The position numbers and the translations under genes are program-made. 64,000 nucleotides of DNA from Desulfofundulus thermosubterraneus DSM 16057 (lineage in GTDB: Bacteria > Bacillota > Desulfotomaculia > Desulfotomaculales > Desulfovirgulaceae), in NCBI RefSeq assembly GCF_900142025.1, contig NZ_FQZM01000003.1, positions 1 through 64,000 of the forward strand, in the 5' to 3' direction. Numbering within the stretch: position 1 is the first letter of the stretch; every line of letters starts with the position of its first letter. Shown here one piece after another: positions 17,663 through 26,481 of this stretch. Under the pieces are notes generated by a model. The model searched no databases. It was not told the DNA's origin and was given only the letters and a program-made list of their open reading frames with translations.

Positions 17663-19768
17663 TCATGTATACAATTTGTCCCCCGGTGCGGCAACCAGTT
17701 TGCTCAGATCGGCCACACCCAGGGCCAGGGTGGCCACTCCTTTAAGCAGGCTGAGACGGTTGTTCCGGATTTTCTCATCATCCACCATGACCATGACGGC
17801 ATCAAAAAACTGATCTACTCCCGGCCGCAAAGAAGCCATGGCCGCCAACGCACCCCGGTAATCCCGGGCGGCCAGATTGCGGGCAACCTCTTCCTGTACT
17901 TCTTTTAATTTCTTGTACAGGGCTACTTCTGCCGGGTGCACGAGTACAGCCGGGTCCACCGTGGTGGAACCGTGCTTGCGGGATAAATTATGGGCGCGGG
18001 TAAAGGCCGTGAGCACTGCTTCAAAATGGGGTTCGTCCCGGAACGCCTCCACAGCCTGGGCGCGCTGCCAGGCGCCGGTGAGATCATCAAAACCGGCCGC
18101 CAACACCGCCTCCACCGTGTCGTAGGATAATCCCCGGTCGGCAAAAATTCCTTTCAAGCGCTGGGCGAAGAAGTCCATCAGGTGGGATATAACCTGTTCC
18201 CTTCTCAGCTTCAGTTCCACCCGCCCGCGGTACTGTTCGTAGGCCTGCTCAATCAAACCGCGCAAGGAAAGCACCAGTTCCCCCTCCAGGCAGATATGGC
18301 ATATCCCCAGGGCCTGCCGGCGCAGGCCGTAGGGATCCTGGGAACCGGTGGGCTCGATGCCGATGGCAAAACAACCAACCAGGGTGTCCATTTTATCGGC
18401 CAGGCTCAATATCCGTCCCGGGGTACTTACCGGCAGCTCATCGCCGGAGAAACGGGGCAGGTAATGCTCGTAAATGGCCCGGGCAACCGCCGGATCCTCC
18501 CCGGAAGCCAGGGCGTATTCCCGACCCATGACGCCCTGCAATTCGGGAAATTCGTAGACCATGTTGGTAACCAGGTCGGCCTTGGCCAGGTATGCCGCCC
18601 GCAGCACCTGTTCCGTTTCTTTTTCGCCGACGGCAAAAACACGGGCCAGGTAACGGGACAAGCCGATAAGGCGTTCCACTTTGTCGTAGACCGTACCCAG
18701 ACTTTCCTGCCAGACGACCTTTTTTAACGCCTCTACCCGTTGGGCCAGGGGTATGGCCAGATCTTCCTTCCAGAAGAAAGCGGCATCGGCCAGACGGGCC
18801 CGTAGCACCTTTTCATTTCCCGCCCTTATCGTATCCAGGTAGTCCTCATTACCGTTGCTGATGGCAATAAAGCGGGGCAGCAGTTTACCCCGGGCATCCC
18901 GCACGGGGAAATAACGCTGGTGTTCCCGCATGGGCGTTACCAGCACCTCGGCGGGCAACTGCAAAAAGCTCTCGTCAAAGCTGCCGCAAAGGGCTAAGGG
19001 ATATTCCACCAGATTGGTTACTTCTGTCAGCAGTTCTTCGTCGGGCACTACCTGCCCGCCGGCTCCGGCTGCCAGCTCCTTCACCTGGTTCCAGATCATC
19101 TCCCGGCGCCGCTCAGGATCTACCACTACCCGGCCCCGCTCCATAACCTCGAAATACTTGCTGGCATGGGGGATTTCCAGAGGGCCCTGGCTTAAAAACC
19201 GGTGCCCGTAGGTAATCCGCCCGGACCGGAGACCGGCATAGGAGAAATCAATCACCTGATCACCGTAAAGGGCCACCAGCCAGCGAATGGGACGGGCAAA
19301 GCGCACCTCCAGGGTTCCCCAGCGCATGGGTTTGGGGAAGTGCAAACCAGCAATTAAAGAGGGGCAAAGCCCGGCCAGCACTTCCGTTGCGGGCCGACCC
19401 TCCTGACGCTTCACTGCAAATACATATTCCACGGGGCCCAGGTTTTTCACCACCAGCTGGGAAACATCCACCCCCTGGCTTTTCGCAAAACCCAGGGCCG
19501 CCCGGGTTGGCTCCCCGGCCGGATTGAAGGCCACTTTAACTGCCGGCCCTTTTACCTCCTGGATCAGGGATTCCTGCACACCGGCCAGGTTGTAGACGTA
19601 GAGGACCAGGCGCCGTGGGGTGCCACAGGTCTTAATTTCACCAAAGGGCAGCCGGTTCTCCCGCAACAGATTCACTGCCAGTTCCTTCAATTGTTCCAGG
19701 GCCGGGTTTAAAAACCGGGCCGGTATTTCTTCCATACCAATTTCCAGTAAGAAATCCTGGGTATGCAT
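17663..19768 (-). CDS. glyS: Glycyl-tRNA synthetase beta subunit
   Basis: 701 residues, full length. It begins FLLEIGMEEIPARFLNPAL and contains EVKGPAVKVAF, KPMRWG, ITYGHRFL and the HD-like central part with REYALASGEDPAVARAIYEHYLPRFSGDELP. A DALR-type anticodon-binding tail ends at about 695. With GlyQ it forms the alpha2beta2 synthetase. It lies 42 nt after glyQ and is under the same T-box. Confidence 0.97.
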   Translation of the reverse strand: MHTQDFLLEIGMEEIPARFLNPALEQLKELAVNLLRENRLPFGEIKTCGTPRRLVLYVYNLAGVQESLIQEVKGPAVKVAFNPAGEPTRAALGFAKSQGVDVSQLVVKNLGPVEYVFAVKRQEGRPATEVLAGLCPSLIAGLHFPKPMRWGTLEVRFARPIRWLVALYGDQVIDFSYAGLRSGRITYGHRFLSQGPLEIPHASKYFEVMERGRVVVDPERRREMIWNQVKELAAGAGGQVVPDEELLTEVTNLVEYPLALCGSFDESFLQLPAEVLVTPMREHQRYFPVRDARGKLLPRFIAISNGNEDYLDTIRAGNEKVLRARLADAAFFWKEDLAIPLAQRVEALKKVVWQESLGTVYDKVERLIGLSRYLARVFAVGEKETEQVLRAAYLAKADLVTNMVYEFPELQGVMGREYALASGEDPAVARAIYEHYLPRFSGDELPVSTPGRILSLADKMDTLVGCFAIGIEPTGSQDPYGLRRQALGICHICLEGELVLSLRGLIEQAYEQYRGRVELKLRREQVISHLMDFFAQRLKGIFADRGLSYDTVEAVLAAGFDDLTGAWQRAQAVEAFRDEPHFEAVLTAFTRAHNLSRKHGSTTVDPAVLVHPAEVALYKKLKEVQEEVARNLAARDYRGALAAMASLRPGVDQFFDAVMVMVDDEKIRNNRLSLLKGVATLALGVADLSKLVAAPGDKLYT

Positions 19769-19810
19769 GGTTGTCCTCCCTCGATTATTAGTTATTAGTG
19801 TTTTTAACGG

Positions 19811-20680
19811 TTATTTCTTTAAAAGGGGGTAACCCATTTCTTCCCGCTGGGCCACATAGGCCTCGGCACAGGCCCGGGCCAAGCTGCGTACCCGGTGAAT
19901 GAAGGCAGTGCGTTCGGTAACGCTGATGGCGCCCCGGGCATCCAGGAGGTTAAAGGTATGGGAGCATTTGAGCACATAATCGTACGCCGGCAGGACCAGG
20001 CCCTTTTCTACTATGCGCCGGGCCTCCCTTTCGTACATATCAAATAGCTTAAAAAGCATCTCTGTATCGGCCTCTTCAAAATTGTAACGGGAGTGTTCCA
20101 CTTCGCCCCGGTGGTGTACGTCTCCGTAAGTCAGGCCGTTGACCCATTCGATGTCAAAAACATTGTCCTTGCCCTGGATAAACATGGCCAGCCGTTCCAA
20201 ACCGTAGGTGATCTCCGCCGAAACGGGGCGGCAGTCCATGCCCCCGCATTGCTGGAAATAGGTGAACTGGGTGATCTCCATCCCGTCCAGCCATACCTCC
20301 CAACCCAGGCCCCAGGCACCCAGGGTGGGGGACTCCCAGTTGTCTTCCACAAAGCGGATATCGTGCTCCCGGGGGTTGATCCCTATGGCCGCCAGGCTGT
20401 CCAGGTATACCTCCACCACATCATCGGGGGAGGGCTTCAGGATAACCTGGTACTGATAGTAATGCTGCAGCCGGTTGGGATTTTCCCCGTAGCGGCCGTC
20501 GGTGGGCCGGCGGGAAGGCTCCACATAGGCCACCCTCCAGGGTTCGGGCCCTAAAACCCTGAGAAAAGTAGCCGGGTTCATCGTGCCGGCGCCCTTTTCC
20601 ACATCGTAGGGCTGCTGGATAATGCAGTTTTGATCGGCCCAGAAACGGTTTAAAGCCAGGATCAAGTCTTGAAAGTTCAT
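19811..20680 (-). CDS. glyQ: Glycyl-tRNA synthetase alpha subunit
   Basis: 289 residues with the class II core: [83 protein letters not shown] and [14 protein letters not shown]. It holds the glycine/ATP site and pairs with GlyS. The order T-box, csaA, glyQ, glyS suggests one glycine-controlled transcript. Confidence 0.98.
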   Translation of the reverse strand: MNFQDLILALNRFWADQNCIIQQPYDVEKGAGTMNPATFLRVLGPEPWRVAYVEPSRRPTDGRYGENPNRLQHYYQYQVILKPSPDDVVEVYLDSLAAIGINPREHDIRFVEDNWESPTLGAWGLGWEVWLDGMEITQFTYFQQCGGMDCRPVSAEITYGLERLAMFIQGKDNVFDIEWVNGLTYGDVHHRGEVEHSRYNFEEADTEMLFKLFDMYEREARRIVEKGLVLPAYDYVLKCSHTFNLLDARGAISVTERTAFIHRVRSLARACAEAYVAQREEMGYPLLKK

Positions 20681-20729
20681 GTATACATTCCTCCCTGAGC
20701 TAGAGAAAAAAGTGATACTTAAGAAAAAA

Positions 20730-21059
20730 TTAGAACACCCTTACTCCCAGGGGTACTTCCCGGTCGGGGTGCAACAAGGCTATATCGCCCTTTTCGTCGG
20801 GCACTCCCAGTACCAGGACTTCCGAAGGGAAACCGGCCACCCGCCGGGGCGGGAGGTTTACCACCGCCACCACCAGGCGACCTACCAGTTCCTCCGGACG
20901 ATAAAGGGCGGTGATCTGGACACTGGACTTTTTTATTCCCAGGGGCCCAAAGTCAATAGTTAGTTTGTAGGCGGGCTTACGCGCTTCAGGAAATTCTTCC
21001 GCTTGCAGCACCCGCCCCACGCGCATGTCAACCGCCAAAAAATCTTCAATAGTGGCCAT
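20730..21059 (-). CDS. csaA: CsaA-type tRNA-binding chaperone-like protein
   Basis: 109 residues forming one EMAPII/OB-fold tRNA-binding domain, as in Bacillus Csa[81 protein letters not shown] precedes the ATG. CsaA was described as an export-related chaperone but binds tRNA structurally. Its place as first gene behind a glycine T-box, directly before glyQS, fits a tRNA-linked role. Confidence 0.88.
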   Translation of the reverse strand: MATIEDFLAVDMRVGRVLQAEEFPEARKPAYKLTIDFGPLGIKKSSVQITALYRPEELVGRLVVAVVNLPPRRVAGFPSEVLVLGVPDEKGDIALLHPDREVPLGVRVF

Positions 21060-21069
21060 TATCCCACCC

Positions 21070-21336
21070 CTTTAAAAATTTAAACCCCCCGCCCGGGCAA
21101 ACTAGGCCAGGGACGGGAGGTACTTCCCGCGGTTCCACCCTGTTTGGCCGCTACAAAAAGCGGCCCCCTCCTTTGGTGCAGGTTTTACTCACCGCCACCT
21201 GACACGGCGGCTTTCCTCCTGCCGCTCGGGAACCCCCTTCACACGGGTTCGTTTTACCGGGCTTCCACCTCTTCCCGGCTCTCTGTAAAAACTCCCCCGG
21301 CTACTCTTTCCCTCATCGCCGGATATGCTGTTGAAC
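21070..21336 (-). promoter_or_regulatory. T-box riboswitch, glycine-specific, controlling csaA-glyQ-glyS
   Basis: On the minus strand the T-box core AGGGTGGAACCGCG is at about 21128-21143. It contains TGGA, which pairs with UCCA and so implies a U discriminator, as in tRNA-Gly. Stem I shows AGAGTAG (the AGUA side of the specifier loop) opposite GAAGGGGG at 21240-21233, and an AGAGAGCCGGG...GGTGGAAGCCCGG distal region. The triplet after GAA is GGG (glycine). A GC-rich terminator (about 21122-21086) with TTTAAATTTTT can compete with the antiterminator. Uncharged tRNA-Gly should therefore allow read-through. Confidence 0.9.
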
Positions 21337-21342
21337 AATGTT

Positions 21343-21371
21343 AATTTACCAAATTGGCGAGGCAAAGTCAA
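21343..21371 (-). promoter_or_regulatory. Promoter of the T-box leader
   Basis: On the minus strand TTGACT (21371-21366) and TAAATT (21348-21343) are separated by exactly 17 bases. This puts transcription start just before stem I of the T-box. Confidence 0.65.
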
Positions 21372-21454
21372 CGGGGACGCTTTTTCCCAGCGCCCCATTC
21401 CCCGCGGCCAGTTCCTCCTCCAACGGGAAGGCCGGAATCTCTTCAGGCCTCCCC

Positions 21455-21901
21455 TTACGTAGGGCCCGCCGGTTCCACATATTGTTCACCCTGACCCTCA
21501 TTTTGCTGTTCTCCCCGGCCGGGTCGCTCAATTTCCAGGGTATAATTCTTGGCCATGGCCGTAACCGCCCCCAGAGCTCCCAAAACAGCCAGCTGGCTGC
21601 TGGCCAGAGTCCCCACCAGACCTAGAGCCCCCAGGGAAGCCGGTAGTTCCATGACCGTCCTTTCCCCCTGTTTTACCTTGATTTTAGTTTCCTGGCTCCG
21701 GTGAAAAAAATCCTTCAAGTGCTCCAAAAATTCCTGTCCCCGGTCCTGGAGCTTTTCCGTGATGTTTTTCCTCTCTTCTTCCAGGCGAATGAGAGCCTGC
21801 ACCACATCTCCTCCGGCTGCATCCAGGGCCTCCTTGGCCTCCTTGTAACCCACCCCCAGGCGGGATCTGATTAAATCAATTTTTTCCAGCTCGCTGTTCA
21901 T
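21455..21901 (-). CDS. DUF4342 family protein with UBA-like N-terminal domain
   Basis: 148 residues. The N-terminal 45 residues (IRSRLGVGYKEAKEALDAAGGDVVQALI) form a UBA/TS-N-like three-helix domain. A charged helix follows, and then a region with KQGERTVMELPASLGALG and an alanine-rich hydrophobic stretch (about 90-118) typical of DUF4342. The function of the family is unknown to me. It sits between recO and the csaA-glyQS T-box on the same strand. Confidence 0.75.
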   Translation of the reverse strand: MNSELEKIDLIRSRLGVGYKEAKEALDAAGGDVVQALIRLEEERKNITEKLQDRGQEFLEHLKDFFHRSQETKIKVKQGERTVMELPASLGALGLVGTLASSQLAVLGALGAVTAMAKNYTLEIERPGRGEQQNEGQGEQYVEPAGPT

Positions 21902-21959
21902 ACAGCCATCCTCCCTGGTTCTTTTTATTTAACCATATTTAACCCGGGAGTCCGGCCAT

Positions 21960-22706
21960 TTATACATGTTCCAGCAGTTCCAGAAATCGCGTGGATTTCA
22001 TACGCCGGTCCAGATGGTACTCCAGGTGGCGGCGAAGCACTTCCTTCAACTCCTTGCGGGCAATCTCCCCCACCTGCAGCTGGTTGAGCTTGCCAGGATC
22101 CCAGCGCAAAAGAAGCCTTAGCAGTTCCACCGTACCCCGGCGACAGAGCAGACCGCCCTCGTTCCTGCCTGCACATGATGCACAAAGCACACCCCCTGCC
22201 CCGGCATGAAAAACCACTTCGCCGGCACTAATAGGACCCTGGCACAGGATACACCTTTCCAGGCAGGGCCGGTACCCCAGAATGGACAGCAGTTTTATTT
22301 CAAAGGCCCGGACCAGCAACTCGCCGTCTCCGCTGCCCAGGGCACGCAGTGTTCCCAGCAGCAGACCAAAAACCGCCTCGCTGGGCTCTTCTTCGACGGT
22401 CATGCCGTCCACCATCTCGGCCAGATAAACGGCATAGCCCAGTTTATCCAGCCGGTAACGCAGTTCCGGAAACATCTCTAAAAGCTCGCATTGGCTCACC
22501 GCATCCAGCCCGTTGCTCCGGCGGAGGAGAAACCGGGAATGGGAAAAGGGTTGCACGGCCCCCCGCTTACGGCTGGTAGGCTTGCACGCCCCGTAAGCCA
22601 TCACCCGGATTTTTCCCTTTTCCCGGGAGAATAGCGTTAGCAACTGGTCGGCCTCCTGGATGTTTATGGATTTCAGGACCACGGCCCTGACCTTATATAA
22701 TTTCAC
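21960..22706 (-). CDS. recO: DNA repair protein RecO
   Basis: About 248 residues from the GTG at 22706, which gives the family N-terminus KLYKVRAVVLKSINIQEADQLL; the frame open to 22760 has an atypical Cys/His-rich extension. The OB fold (about 1-80) is followed by a zinc-binding knot CLERCILCQG...CASC. RecO loads RecA with RecR/RecF. In Firmicutes it follows era and precedes glyQ; here it keeps the glyQS neighbourhood while era is 26 kb away. Confidence 0.92.
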   Translation of the reverse strand: MKLYKVRAVVLKSINIQEADQLLTLFSREKGKIRVMAYGACKPTSRKRGAVQPFSHSRFLLRRSNGLDAVSQCELLEMFPELRYRLDKLGYAVYLAEMVDGMTVEEEPSEAVFGLLLGTLRALGSGDGELLVRAFEIKLLSILGYRPCLERCILCQGPISAGEVVFHAGAGGVLCASCAGRNEGGLLCRRGTVELLRLLLRWDPGKLNQLQVGEIARKELKEVLRRHLEYHLDRRMKSTRFLELLEHV

Positions 22707-22860
22707 CCGGGCCCACACCCCCGCATGTCCGGAAAGACAAAATTCGTGTGCACAAGCCAAACAATATAATGAAAGTCTTCCCGTGGTTTACCATATATTT
22801 TACTGTATCACCTGCAGCCTGACCAGGGCAAACCGGTCGCCCGGAGGGTGGAAATATTAA

Positions 22861-23658
22861 ATGCTTATTGTTCTGCCTTTAACTTTTAAAAAAATTAAAA
22901 TTGTACTGGTTACTGCTCTGGTTGCAGCCAGTCTCTGGCTGGGTTTGCGCGCCATCGTCAATGCCCGCCACCAGGCATCCATCAGCGCCCTTTCCTGGGC
23001 CTTAGCCGGCCGGGTGATCGTAGTCGATCCGGGGCACGGGGGTGTGGACCCCGGAGTGGTGGGGAAAAACAACGTGCTGGAAAAGGACCTGGTCCTGGCC
23101 GTAGGGCAAAAGCTGGCCCTTTACTTGCGCCAGGGCGGAGCGAGGGTAATCATGACCCGGGAAGGAGACCACGACCTGGCCGACCCGGAGCTTACCGGCC
23201 TGTATAAACGAAAGCGCCAGGATCTCGCCCGCCGGGTGACCCTGGCCAATAGCTTACCGGCCCATGCCATGGTAAGCATCCACATCAACAGTTTTAGCAA
23301 TCCGTCCCAATATGGCGCACAAACCTTTACCAGATCCGGCTCGCCGGAGAGCGAGGCTTTGGCCAGGGCCATCCAGGACGAACTCAACCGCCTGCTTAAA
23401 ACCAACCACCGGCTGCCCTTATACGGGGATTATTACATCCTTCGTCATTCCCGGGTGCCCACGGTGATTGTAGAGATTGGTTTCATCACCAATCCCAGGG
23501 AATACCGCCTGTTGCAGGATCCCCTGTACCAGAGCAAGGTGGCCTGGTGCCTTTATGCCGGCCTCACCAGATATTTTGCCGGAGAGGGAAAAAAGTCCCC
23601 CCGGCTCAACTTAGGTAAGAGGGAAAAGCGTCATTTCCTGAAGGGGGTAAGGGCATGA
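22861..23658 (+). CDS. cwlD: N-acetylmuramoyl-L-alanine amidase, CwlD-like
   Basis: 265 residues: an N-terminal membrane anchor (about 12-31), then an Amidase_3 domain. Zinc and catalytic residues are in VVDPGHGGVDPG, VLEKDLVLAVG, VSIHINSF and VIVEIGFITNP. This is CwlD architecture; CwlD helps make the muramic-delta-lactam of spore cortex. GGAGGG lies upstream of the ATG. The stop overlaps the next amidase gene by 4 nt. Confidence 0.9.
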   Translation: MLIVLPLTFKKIKIVLVTALVAASLWLGLRAIVNARHQASISALSWALAGRVIVVDPGHGGVDPGVVGKNNVLEKDLVLAVGQKLALYLRQGGARVIMTREGDHDLADPELTGLYKRKRQDLARRVTLANSLPAHAMVSIHINSFSNPSQYGAQTFTRSGSPESEALARAIQDELNRLLKTNHRLPLYGDYYILRHSRVPTVIVEIGFITNPREYRLLQDPLYQSKVAWCLYAGLTRYFAGEGKKSPRLNLGKREKRHFLKGVRA

Positions 23659-24551
23659 CAGTCAGCCGCATCACCAACATCTGGAGCAAAGTCCACTACA
23701 ACCCCAGCCGCCCGGTCTCCCGGGTAGTAATTGAATCCACCAGTCCTTTTCATTTTGATGCAAAGGAAAATCCTTCAGGTATCACCCTCATCGCCCGGGG
23801 GGCCCGGGCCAGTATGTATTGCGAAACAATTGAAGTGTATGACGGGTTGATTGAATGGATCAGGGTTGAAGAGCAATCACAGGGCGTAACCTTTGAAATC
23901 AAGACCAACCACCCTTCCCCCTGGCAAGTAGCAAGTGAACCGGGTATACCTCACCGTACTGTAATCAGCTTTGTCCGGGACCACCTTTTTAATCTTTTTT
24001 CTTCAAAGGTATTTGTTATAGACGCGGGGCACGGGGGTAATGACCCGGGAGGAAGGGGGCCCGTTAATCTCCTGGAGAAAAACGTTACCATGGCCATGGC
24101 CACCGCCCTGCAGGATCTGCTCAAACCCCTGAAAAGTCAAGTCTACCTTACCCGCACCGGGGATTATCCCCTTTCCCAGTGGATGCGCTGCAACCTCGCC
24201 CTAAAAATGAACGCGGATGTGTTTATCAGCTTTCATACCTACCATAATACGGACACTTCCATTCAAGGAACGGCGGTAAAATATAACCCCAGAGCACCGG
24301 GGTGTGAACGTCTCGCCCTGTTTACCCTGGAAGAAATCGTGCGCAAAATTAAACGCCCCTCACGGGGGGTAGAGCCGGATCCGCAGCTGTGCCATCTAGG
24401 TAGGCTCCCCGGCGTTACGGTTGAGCCCGTGGCCATTTCCAACTGGGTCGAGGAAGGTCTTTTGCGCAACCCTACTCTTTACAAAAAAATCGCCCAGGGT
24501 ATCTTTAACGGCCTTTTACGGTTATGGGGGGAGAAAAAAGGGGAAAAATAA
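23655..24551 (+). CDS. Second Amidase_3 protein without signal peptide
   Basis: 298 residues. The first 110 residues are beta-rich (possibly an AMIN-like domain) and begin without a hydrophobic signal. The Amidase_3 domain spans about 120-295 with VIDAGHGGNDPGG, LLEKNVTMAMA, ISFHTYHN and a degenerate final block TVEPVAISNW in place of VEVGFISN. It is translationally coupled to cwlD (ATGA). The lack of a leader suggests a mother-cell or forespore cytoplasmic location, or loss of secretion. Substrate is inferred to be peptidoglycan. Confidence 0.85.
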   Translation: MTVSRITNIWSKVHYNPSRPVSRVVIESTSPFHFDAKENPSGITLIARGARASMYCETIEVYDGLIEWIRVEEQSQGVTFEIKTNHPSPWQVASEPGIPHRTVISFVRDHLFNLFSSKVFVIDAGHGGNDPGGRGPVNLLEKNVTMAMATALQDLLKPLKSQVYLTRTGDYPLSQWMRCNLALKMNADVFISFHTYHNTDTSIQGTAVKYNPRAPGCERLALFTLEEIVRKIKRPSRGVEPDPQLCHLGRLPGVTVEPVAISNWVEEGLLRNPTLYKKIAQGIFNGLLRLWGEKKGEK

Positions 24552-24583
24552 AAAACGACTCTTTGACCTGCCCGGTGATATGC

Positions 24584-25495
24584 ATGCGTCGTTGCATCTG
24601 CCTGATCATCTTAAGTTTCCTTTTGCTTTGCCGGCCTGCCTGCACTCCGGCCCTGGTCAGGGCACATGAGTGCGGCAGCTATGAGCAGCCCCGGCTTACG
24701 ACACCCTTCCACCAGGGACGGGATATTGCCAACCTGCAGCAATGCCTGTCTTCCCTGGGTTACTTTCGGGGTCCGGCTAGCGGCCTTTACGACGAAACCA
24801 CCATACAAGCCGTGGAACGCTTCCAGAAGGATCACGGCCTTCCACCCACCGGCGTGGCTGACGTATCCACCTGGCAGTCTATTAGCCAAGCCATGTTGGC
24901 CAGGCCTGACCAGGGAGCGCCCCCCTCCCCCGGGCATGACCTTTTTATCCTGGTTGATACCCGTTCCCTGACCATGACCGTTTTTTCCCGGGGACAACCC
25001 ATCAGGCAATACCCGGTGGCCCTGGGCAAACCGGGCTCGGAAACCCCTTTAGGCCTCTGGAAAATCGTAGACAAATCGGATGAATACGTCCCCGGCATGG
25101 GCCCCCGCTGGATGGGACTGAACATCCCCAAAGGCACCTATGGCATCCACGGCACAGACAGCCCCTGGTCCATCGGGACTTTTGCCAGTGCCGGTTGTGT
25201 GCGTTTGCACAACGCCCATGTGGTCGAGCTCTATGATTGGGTTTCCGAGGGCACGCCGGTACTGGTCCTGGGTAATCCTTTTTTGCCGCAGTATCCCGTA
25301 CTCTACCAGGGAAGCTGCGGTACGGCAGTGCAGGAAGTCCAGCGCACCCTGAAGCGGCTGGGTTATTACAACCAGAAGCCCGACGGTATCTTTGGCCCTC
25401 AGACGGCCGAAGCCGTAGAATTGTTTCGAAAAAAACACGTCCTGGAAGAAAAACCCGTGGTGGATGAGGAACTGTGGCGTTTGCTGGGATTTTAA
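24584..25495 (+). CDS. L,D-transpeptidase (YkuD) flanked by peptidoglycan-binding domains
   Basis: About 303 residues from the ATG at 24584 (GGTGA upstream), which opens with a clean signal sequence RRCICLIILSFLLL. An ORF extension to 24524 overlaps the amidase. PG_binding_1 domain 1 (about 45-100) has LQQCLSSLGYFRGPASG. The YkuD domain (about 115-235) has the catalytic HGT...ASAGCVRLHN. PG_binding_1 domain 2 is at the C-terminus (VQRTLKRLGYYNQKPDGIFG). It forms 3-3 crosslinks in the wall or spore cortex. It lies with two amidases and a flippase candidate. Confidence 0.9.
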   Translation: MRRCICLIILSFLLLCRPACTPALVRAHECGSYEQPRLTTPFHQGRDIANLQQCLSSLGYFRGPASGLYDETTIQAVERFQKDHGLPPTGVADVSTWQSISQAMLARPDQGAPPSPGHDLFILVDTRSLTMTVFSRGQPIRQYPVALGKPGSETPLGLWKIVDKSDEYVPGMGPRWMGLNIPKGTYGIHGTDSPWSIGTFASAGCVRLHNAHVVELYDWVSEGTPVLVLGNPFLPQYPVLYQGSCGTAVQEVQRTLKRLGYYNQKPDGIFGPQTAEAVELFRKKHVLEEKPVVDEELWRLLGF

Positions 25496-25523
25496 GGAGG
25501 GTAGGTGAGGAATAATCGACCGG

Positions 25524-26381
25524 GTGCTTCTGATTGCCGTTTTAACGGCAATTATTCATTTAACTGATACATTAGTTTACGCTGTACGCCTTTCAGGGGT
25601 GACCACGCGCCGGCTGGCTACGGCCTTTTCCTTATTTCAAATTATTTCTCTACTGGCCAGCACGGCCAACCTTATTCAGGCCCCCCTGTTATCATCCGTG
25701 GTGGAAAAAACCATCAATACCGGCCTGAAGCACGCTTCCGGTTCTTTGCTCGAGTCACCTTTGTATCACCACCAGCTCACCCAGCTAAGCATGGATATAC
25801 GCCTGGTTATTTTTTCCGCCACCGTGGGTACAGTATTGGGAGTGCTACTAACTCCGGCCTTTAATTATGTTTTTACCCGGGTGATTTTTCTCTTTGAAGA
25901 AGCCGGTTCCATTCCCCGCCTGATTATTATCCTCCTTTCGCCGCACCTGTTGGTCAGAACCATGCGCAAAAGACCCGGATACCTCGGCGCCCTGAGAGCA
26001 TCGTTTCCGGGGCGTCCACAAAACATACCTTTGGCTTTTTTAATCGCCAATACCATGGTCATCGGCATCTGGACCACGGGGGTGTTATCGGCCCTGTATG
26101 CCGGCGCGTTGTTGCCCGAATACCGTTCAACGGCCAGCCTTCTTTCAGGCGTGGTGAACGGCGTGGCCACCATTCTTTCGGCCATGATCGTGGACCCGAC
26201 CGCCGCCATGATTACCGACCAGGCCCTGCGGGGAACCAGGGATCAAAGGGATGTCCGGCAAATGGTTTATTACCTGTGTTTAACCAGGGTGCTGGGGACT
26301 ATTCTGGCCCAGGTCTTTTTTCTACCGGCTGCCTATCTGATCAGGAATGTGGCCCTGATCATTGCCGTTCCAGATCGTTAA
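25524..26381 (+). CDS. amj: Amj-family (DUF2837) lipid II flippase candidate
   Basis: 285 residues with about six hydrophobic segments. The N-terminus LIAVLTAIIHLTDTLVYAVRLSGV and FQIISLLASTANLIQAPLL match Amj (YdaH), an alternative to MurJ in Bacillus. The conserved GVVNGVATILSAMIVDPTAAMITD sits near the C-terminus. The GTG at 25524 is 13 bases past a GGTGAGG; ATA/ATC codons at 25512/25515 are closer to it, so the start is uncertain. It follows wall-remodelling genes, consistent with peptidoglycan precursor export. Confidence 0.85.
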   Translation: MLLIAVLTAIIHLTDTLVYAVRLSGVTTRRLATAFSLFQIISLLASTANLIQAPLLSSVVEKTINTGLKHASGSLLESPLYHHQLTQLSMDIRLVIFSATVGTVLGVLLTPAFNYVFTRVIFLFEEAGSIPRLIIILLSPHLLVRTMRKRPGYLGALRASFPGRPQNIPLAFLIANTMVIGIWTTGVLSALYAGALLPEYRSTASLLSGVVNGVATILSAMIVDPTAAMITDQALRGTRDQRDVRQMVYYLCLTRVLGTILAQVFFLPAAYLIRNVALIIAVPDR

Positions 26382-26481
26382 AAAATGGGAGAGAGAGGGA
26401 CAGGCACATAATTAACCTTCCGGTATAACCTGATATTAGCTCCTTAACCGGCCCGGGCAAATACCAGGAGCACGGTGAGAG

